Source: Deltaproteobacteria bacterium UBA5329 (GTDB taxonomy: Bacteria > Desulfobacterota > Syntrophorhabdia > Syntrophorhabdales > Syntrophorhabdaceae). Taken from it: a stretch of 9,050 nt of DNA. The notes beneath the pieces were generated by a model, which was not told the DNA's origin, did no database searches, and worked only from the letters and a program-made list of their open reading frames with translations. The stretch is taken from assembly GCA_002408185.1 (NCBI GenBank), contig DHQV01000021.1, positions 1 to 9,050 of the forward strand. Direction: 5' to 3'. Each line of letters starts with the position of its first letter. Positions within the stretch are counted from its first letter, which is position 1. Position numbers and translations under genes: made by a program. Shown here piece by piece: positions 5,943-9,050 of the stretch.

Positions 5943-7658
5943 TCACCTCCTGGTTGAAATTTCATCCTTGACCCGCCCAATAAAATCTTCGAGACTGATA
6001 TCTTTCAGCTCACCACCATCGCGTACCCGGACGGTGAGAGTGTTGTTCTCCATCTCGTTCTTGCCCGCGATAACCATATAGGGGATTTTCTTTACCACAC
6101 TTTCGCGTATTTTTAAACCAAGTTTTTCATTTCTGAGGTCTGTTTCGACCCTCACGCCTTCCCGTTCCAATGCACCGGCTATCGACCGTACATATGCTGC
6201 CTGGTCATCGGTGATATTCATGACGACGACCTGAACCGGGGCCAGCCAGACGGGAAATTTACCGGCATAATGCTCGATCAGGACGCCCATAAACCTTTCA
6301 AGTGCTCCAAGGACCACCCTGTGCAGCATAACTGGCCTTTTTCTCAGGCCGTCGGAGTCGGTATAATGGAGATCGAACCGTTCGGGAAGGGCAAAATCGC
6401 ACTGGATGGTAGCACACTGCCATTTTCTTCCGAGGGCATCTTTGAGCTTAATATCTATTTTCGGGCCATAAAATGCGCCGTCGCCTTCATTAAGGTCATA
6501 CGGCAGGCCTTCGCTGCCGAGGACTTCCTTAAGCGCCGTCTCGGCTTTTTCCCAATCCTCGTCGCTGCCGATGGATTTTGGTGGACGGGTGCTTATCTCC
6601 ATCTCGAATTTAAAGCCGAAGATGTCCATGACATCCTGAACGAACCGGATGATAGCGAGGATCTCTTCATGGAGTTGATCGGGTCTCAGAAAAATATGAG
6701 CATCGTCTTGCGTAAATTCCCGAACTCTCATGAGCCCGTGGAGGACGCCCGATTTTTCATGTCTGCAGACCGTTCCCAATTCGAAATATCGTAAAGGGAG
6801 TTCCCGGTAGCTACGTACTTGGGACTTATATACCATAATGTGCGACAGACAGTTCATCGGCTTGATGCCGTACTCCACCTCGTCGACCTTTGTGAAATAC
6901 ATGTTTTCACGATAATTTTCGAAATGGCCGGATTTTTTCCACATATCCAGCTTAAGGATATGGGGGCCGACAACAAAATCGTAACCGCGCCTGAGGTGCT
7001 CCCTGCGCTCGAAATCTTCTAGTAGCCAGCGCAGCAGGGCGCCTTTCGGGTGATAAATGACGAGACCAGCTCCGACCTCGTCCGATATACTGAAGAGATC
7101 GAGGTCTTTCCCCAGTCTTCTATGATCCCTTTTCTTTACTTCTTCCAGAAATGCGAGGTATTCCTTGAGCGCCTTCTTGTCTGCGAATGCCGTTCCGTAA
7201 ATGCGGGTAAGCATTTTGTTGCGCTCGTCACCCCTCCAGTATGCACCTGCCAGGCTCAATAATTTAAAGGCTTTGATCTTCCCCGTCGATTCAAGGTGAG
7301 GGCCCCGGCAGAGGTCGGTGAAATCTCCCTGTGTATAGATGCTCACTTCATCGTCCGACAGTGCTTCCAGAAGCTCGACCTTATAGGGTTCTCCCATTTC
7401 CGTGAACATTTTGATGGCGTCCTGACGTTTTATGATCCTGCGCCCGATGGGGATATTCATCTCTGCCAACTCACCCATGCGCTTCTCTATTTTTGCGAGG
7501 TCCTCGTCGGTAAACCCCGGGTCATAGTCAAAATCATAATAAAACCCGGTTTCGATGGAAGGCCCGATCGCGACCTTCACGCCGGGAAACAGATCCCTGA
7601 CCGCCTGCGCCATAAGGTGCGACGTGCTGTGCCTTATTATATCGAGGTTTTCATCCAT
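5943..7658 (-). CDS. thrS: Threonyl-tRNA synthetase lacking the TGS domain
   Basis: ThrRS attaches Thr to tRNA-Thr and hydrolyses mischarged Ser-tRNA-Thr. From the ATG at 7658 it has 571 residues, against about 640 in E. coli. The editing domain is complete: H10-x3-H14 (RHSTSHLM) and C117-RGP-H121, matching E. coli H73/H77/C182/H186. YGTAF lies near 154-158. The class II core follows with zinc-ligand candidates C270 (KPMNC) and H321 (QDDAH), motif 2 around FELGTVCRHEKSGVLHG, and MLHRVVLGALERF near the end. The anticodon-binding domain fills about the last 95 residues. What is missing is the N-terminal TGS domain: H10 aligns with E. coli H73, so about 63 residues are absent. Start choice: AAGGA (7666-7670) sits seven bases before ATG 7658. 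A TTG at 7682 would add eight residues, inside a tandem repeat, without restoring TGS. The stop overlaps the infC ribosome site. Confidence 0.97.
   Translation of the reverse strand: MDENLDIIRHSTSHLMAQAVRDLFPGVKVAIGPSIETGFYYDFDYDPGFTDEDLAKIEKRMGELAEMNIPIGRRIIKRQDAIKMFTEMGEPYKVELLEALSDDEVSIYTQGDFTDLCRGPHLESTGKIKAFKLLSLAGAYWRGDERNKMLTRIYGTAFADKKALKEYLAFLEEVKKRDHRRLGKDLDLFSISDEVGAGLVIYHPKGALLRWLLEDFERREHLRRGYDFVVGPHILKLDMWKKSGHFENYRENMYFTKVDEVEYGIKPMNCLSHIMVYKSQVRSYRELPLRYFELGTVCRHEKSGVLHGLMRVREFTQDDAHIFLRPDQLHEEILAIIRFVQDVMDIFGFKFEMEISTRPPKSIGSDEDWEKAETALKEVLGSEGLPYDLNEGDGAFYGPKIDIKLKDALGRKWQCATIQCDFALPERFDLHYTDSDGLRKRPVMLHRVVLGALERFMGVLIEHYAGKFPVWLAPVQVVVMNITDDQAAYVRSIAGALEREGVRVETDLRNEKLGLKIRESVVKKIPYMVIAGKNEMENNTLTVRVRDGGELKDISLEDFIGRVKDEISTRR
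5946..5951 (-). promoter_or_regulatory. infC ribosome-binding site, decides the ATA start
   Basis: AGGAGG on the minus strand lies within the last codons of thrS, its final G being the first base of the GTG at 5946, immediately before the TGA stop. Only the ATA at 5937 stands at a workable distance (8 bases). The GTG at 5946 is too close to be served by it. Confidence 0.7.
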
Positions 7659-7665
7659 TTCACTA

Positions 7666-7670
7666 TCCTT
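7666..7670 (-). promoter_or_regulatory. thrS ribosome-binding site
   Basis: AAGGA lies seven bases before the ATG at 7658. It favours that start over the in-frame TTG at 7682, which has no comparable site. Confidence 0.7.
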
Positions 7671-7686
7671 CAACTGCTTCAACTGC
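7669..7686. repeat. Perfect 9-bp tandem duplication in the thrS leader
   Basis: TTCAACTGC occurs twice back to back on the plus strand (7669-7677 and 7678-7686), just upstream of the thrS start and touching its ribosome site. Confidence 0.7.
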
Positions 7687-7725
7687 CAATTTCAAATCTG
7701 AGAACCATTGTCTGAACAGAAAGAT

Positions 7726-7756
7726 ATTATTACCATTTTTGTGTTTCTCTTGTCAA
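7726..7756 (-). promoter_or_regulatory. Putative sigma70-type promoter for thrS operon
   Basis: On the minus strand a perfect TTGACA (7756-7751) is followed 19 bases later by AATAAT (7731-7726, five of six to consensus). GGTAAT at 16 bases is an alternative -10. The surroundings are AT-rich. Transcription would start near 7719, giving a leader of about 60 bases before the thrS ATG. The -10 spacing is not ideal, so the call is moderate. Confidence 0.55.
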
Positions 7757-7963
7757 TTCTTATAGTTAAAAAGATTGGTGGGAACGGGTTTTAATAGTTG
7801 CATCTCAAAAATGCGCCCGGAAATGCGAATGTGGCCGAAAACCAGGCGACTGAATGATGCGAATTTTGTGGAACAGGACTGTTTTTCACTATCCTTTTGG
7901 TGACAGCACCAACAATCTGTTATTGTTCAATATCATAATGAGTTGAAGGAGCGGATAGAAATA

Positions 7964-8038
7964 TGGTAGGCGCTAGGGGTATTGAACCCCTGACCTCTAC
8001 CGCGTCAAGGTAGCGCTCTCCCACTGAGCTAAGCGCCT
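7964..8038 (-). tRNA. tRNA-Val (anticodon GAC)
   Basis: A 75-base cloverleaf reads on the minus strand: acceptor AGGCGCT/AGCGCCT with discriminator A and encoded CCA (7966-7964), D-stem GCTC/GAGC, anticodon stem CTACC/GGTAG with loop TTGACGC (anticodon GAC, reading GUC and GUU), short variable loop AGGTC, and T-arm AGGGG-TTCAATA-CCCCT. All stems are perfectly paired. It lies between clpB and thrS and has its own promoter. Confidence 0.97.
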
Positions 8039-8049
8039 ACAGCAATCCA

Positions 8050-8078
8050 TATATAACAACTACGAGGAAAAAGGTCAA
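8050..8078 (-). promoter_or_regulatory. Putative sigma70-type promoter for tRNA-Val
   Basis: On the minus strand TTGACC (8078-8073), a 17-base spacer, then TATATA (8055-8050). The predicted start near 8043 leaves only about five bases of leader before the tRNA, typical of tRNA genes. Confidence 0.65.
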
Positions 8079-8088
8079 GATGAAAAAT

Positions 8089-8187
8089 CGGCGAACGGCA
8101 AAAGGCTAACGGAATTACGATCGTCGTGCGGTTAAAGGCCAAAAGTTAACAAATTGATATTTTCAGTTTTTCGTTCGCCGTTCGCCG
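8089..8187 (-). repeat. 11-bp inverted repeat joining the clpB tail to its 3' flank
   Basis: CGGCGAACGGC (8089-8099, plus strand) is the exact reverse complement of 8177-8187, with 77 bases between. The 8177-8187 arm lies inside the last clpB codons, where the heptamer GGCGAAC occurs twice in tandem on the coding strand. The distal arm is followed by ATTTTTC in the transcript, so a large terminator-like hairpin is possible. The interior holds the palindrome ACGATCGT (8118-8125) and GTTAA/TTAAC. Confidence 0.5.
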
Positions 8188-9050
8188 CTGAAAATCACGT
8201 TCCCTTCGGCGTCTGCGTCCACCCTTACCGATTCACCATCCTTTACTTCACCCTTCAATATCATCAGAGCGAGGGTGTCCTGGATCTTTTTCTGTATCAG
8301 GCGCTTGAGTGGCCGGGCCCCGAAGGCAGGGTCATACCCTTCCTTTGCTATCATTTCCCTCAGATCGTCCGTGAAAGTGAGGTTAATGCTGCGGTCCTGT
8401 GCCCGTTTTGCCATGATGTCGAGCTGGAGTTTCACTATCGCCTCGATGTTCTCCATGGTCAGGCCTCTGAATATAATGATATCATCTATCCGGTTGATAA
8501 ACTCCGGCTTGAAATGCGCCTTGACCGCATCGCTGACGCGCCTCTTCATCTCTTCGTAATCACGTTCGGTGAGGTCGGTTATCCACTGGCTTCCGATATT
8601 CGACGTCATTATGATGACCGAGTTCTTGAAATCGACAGTACGGCCCTGGCCGTCGGTCAGGCGCCCGTCGTCAAGCACCTGGAGGAGGATATTGAAGACA
8701 TCGGGATGCGCTTTCTCGACCTCGTCGAGCAGGATGATAGAGTAAGGACGCCTGCGTATCGCCTCGGTGAGATATCCCCCTTCCTCGTACCCTACGTATC
8801 CGGGCGGCGCACCGATCAGGCGCGAAACGGAATGCTTTTCCATGAATTCGCTCATATCGATACGAACTATCGCCTGTTCGTCATCGAACAGGAACTCTGC
8901 GAGCGCCCGCGCCAGTTCGGTTTTTCCGACACCGGTAGGGCCGAGAAAAAGAAACGAACCGAGCGGCCTGTTGGGGTCCTGAAGACCTGCCCGGGCCCGC
9001 CGTATCGTATTGGCGACGGCCTCGATGGCCTCATCCTGGCCTACCACCCG
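8163..9050 (-). CDS. clpB: ATP-dependent disaggregase ClpB, C-terminal part
   Basis: The visible 295 residues are the second AAA+ module and C-terminal domain of ClpB, the Hsp100 ATPase that threads aggregated proteins with DnaK. The gene runs off the window: reading is open to base 9050, starting in RVVGQDEAIEAV. Seen are Walker A GPTGVGKTE (37-45), the pore loop GYVGY, Walker B ILLDEVEKAHPDVF, sensor 1 IIMTSNIGS, the arginine-finger region PEFINRIDDII, and sensor 2 GARPLKRLIQ. RAGLQDPNRPLGSF before Walker A is the ClpB rather than ClpA/ClpC form. The last residues, GERRTKN, are encoded by tandem GGCGAAC heptamers that belong to a flanking repeat, so the tail is probably repeat-derived and not conserved. 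Stop is TGA. Confidence 0.97.
   Translation of the reverse strand, partial: RVVGQDEAIEAVANTIRRARAGLQDPNRPLGSFLFLGPTGVGKTELARALAEFLFDDEQAIVRIDMSEFMEKHSVSRLIGAPPGYVGYEEGGYLTEAIRRRPYSIILLDEVEKAHPDVFNILLQVLDDGRLTDGQGRTVDFKNSVIIMTSNIGSQWITDLTERDYEEMKRRVSDAVKAHFKPEFINRIDDIIIFRGLTMENIEAIVKLQLDIMAKRAQDRSINLTFTDDLREMIAKEGYDPAFGARPLKRLIQKKIQDTLALMILKGEVKDGESVRVDADAEGNVIFSGERRTKN

Larger units (their letters stand above)
7659..7963. other. Gene-free stretch between tRNA-Val and thrS
   Basis: About 305 bases hold no gene I can support on either strand. No TGS-domain coding sequence is found in the minus-strand reading. It contains the putative thrS promoter, the 9-bp tandem repeat, and a 13-base direct repeat TTTCACTATCCTT (plus strand 7658-7670 and 7884-7896) whose first copy spans the thrS ribosome site. 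Two small inverted repeats also lie here: TTGGTG/CACCAA (7897-7912, loop ACAG) and AACAAT/ATTGTT (7911-7927). Neither is followed by a T-run, so I see no clear terminator after the tRNA. Confidence 0.6.

Noticed and set aside
7683..7963. Missing TGS domain of ThrRS encoded out of frame upstream
   Set aside because: Reading the minus strand here gives no TGS-like sequence in any frame, and the stretch carries promoter-like AT-rich DNA instead.
7964..8038. tRNA gene as an integration (att) site for a mobile element
   Set aside because: No integrase gene and no repeated tRNA 3' end were seen in the window.

Overview
The window holds a conserved bacterial translation-gene cluster. Every gene I can support lies on the minus strand, so the biological order runs from high to low coordinates: clpB (3' part only) - tRNA-Val(GAC) - thrS - infC - rpmI - rplT - pheS - pheT - ihfA - a small MerR-type regulator - a lipoprotein. 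The thrS-infC-rpmI-rplT-pheST-ihfA order is ancient. IHF-alpha followed by a short MerR-like protein right after pheT is an arrangement I associate with Deltaproteobacteria/Desulfobacterota. The mid-range base composition and the epsilon/delta-like ThrRS sequence fit this, but the taxonomic placement is inference, not a computed result.

Region by region. (1) 8163-9050: the C-terminal AAA+ module of ClpB, running off the window edge. (2) 8039-8162: a clpB 3' region with an 11-bp inverted repeat shared with the clpB tail, then a sigma70-like promoter placed just upstream of the tRNA. (3) 7964-8038: tRNA-Val(GAC) with encoded CCA. (4) 7659-7963: about 300 bases without a gene, holding a likely thrS promoter and small repeats. 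(5) 5943-7658: threonyl-tRNA synthetase with no N-terminal TGS domain. (6) 5419-5937: IF3, whose best-supported start codon is the rare ATA. (7) 5267-5418: a structured leader before rpmI, with two contiguous tandem repeat units and three stem-loops. (8) 3665-5266: rpmI, rplT and pheS, closely packed. (9) 1272-3653: pheT. (10) 32-1262: ihfA, merR-like gene and lipoprotein, joined by two successive ATGA stop/start overlaps.

How the genes work together: ThrRS and the two PheRS subunits charge tRNAs. IF3 controls start-codon selection and subunit joining. L35 and L20 are 50S proteins. IHF-alpha is a nucleoid architectural protein. ClpB is a disaggregase and tRNA-Val decodes GUC. From thrS down to the lipoprotein the genes could form one long transcription unit with internal control at the infC start and in the infC-rpmI leader. 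I see no defence system, CRISPR, phage or transposon. The points worth a second look are control elements and domain losses inside an otherwise housekeeping operon, plus the unrecognised lipoprotein at its end.
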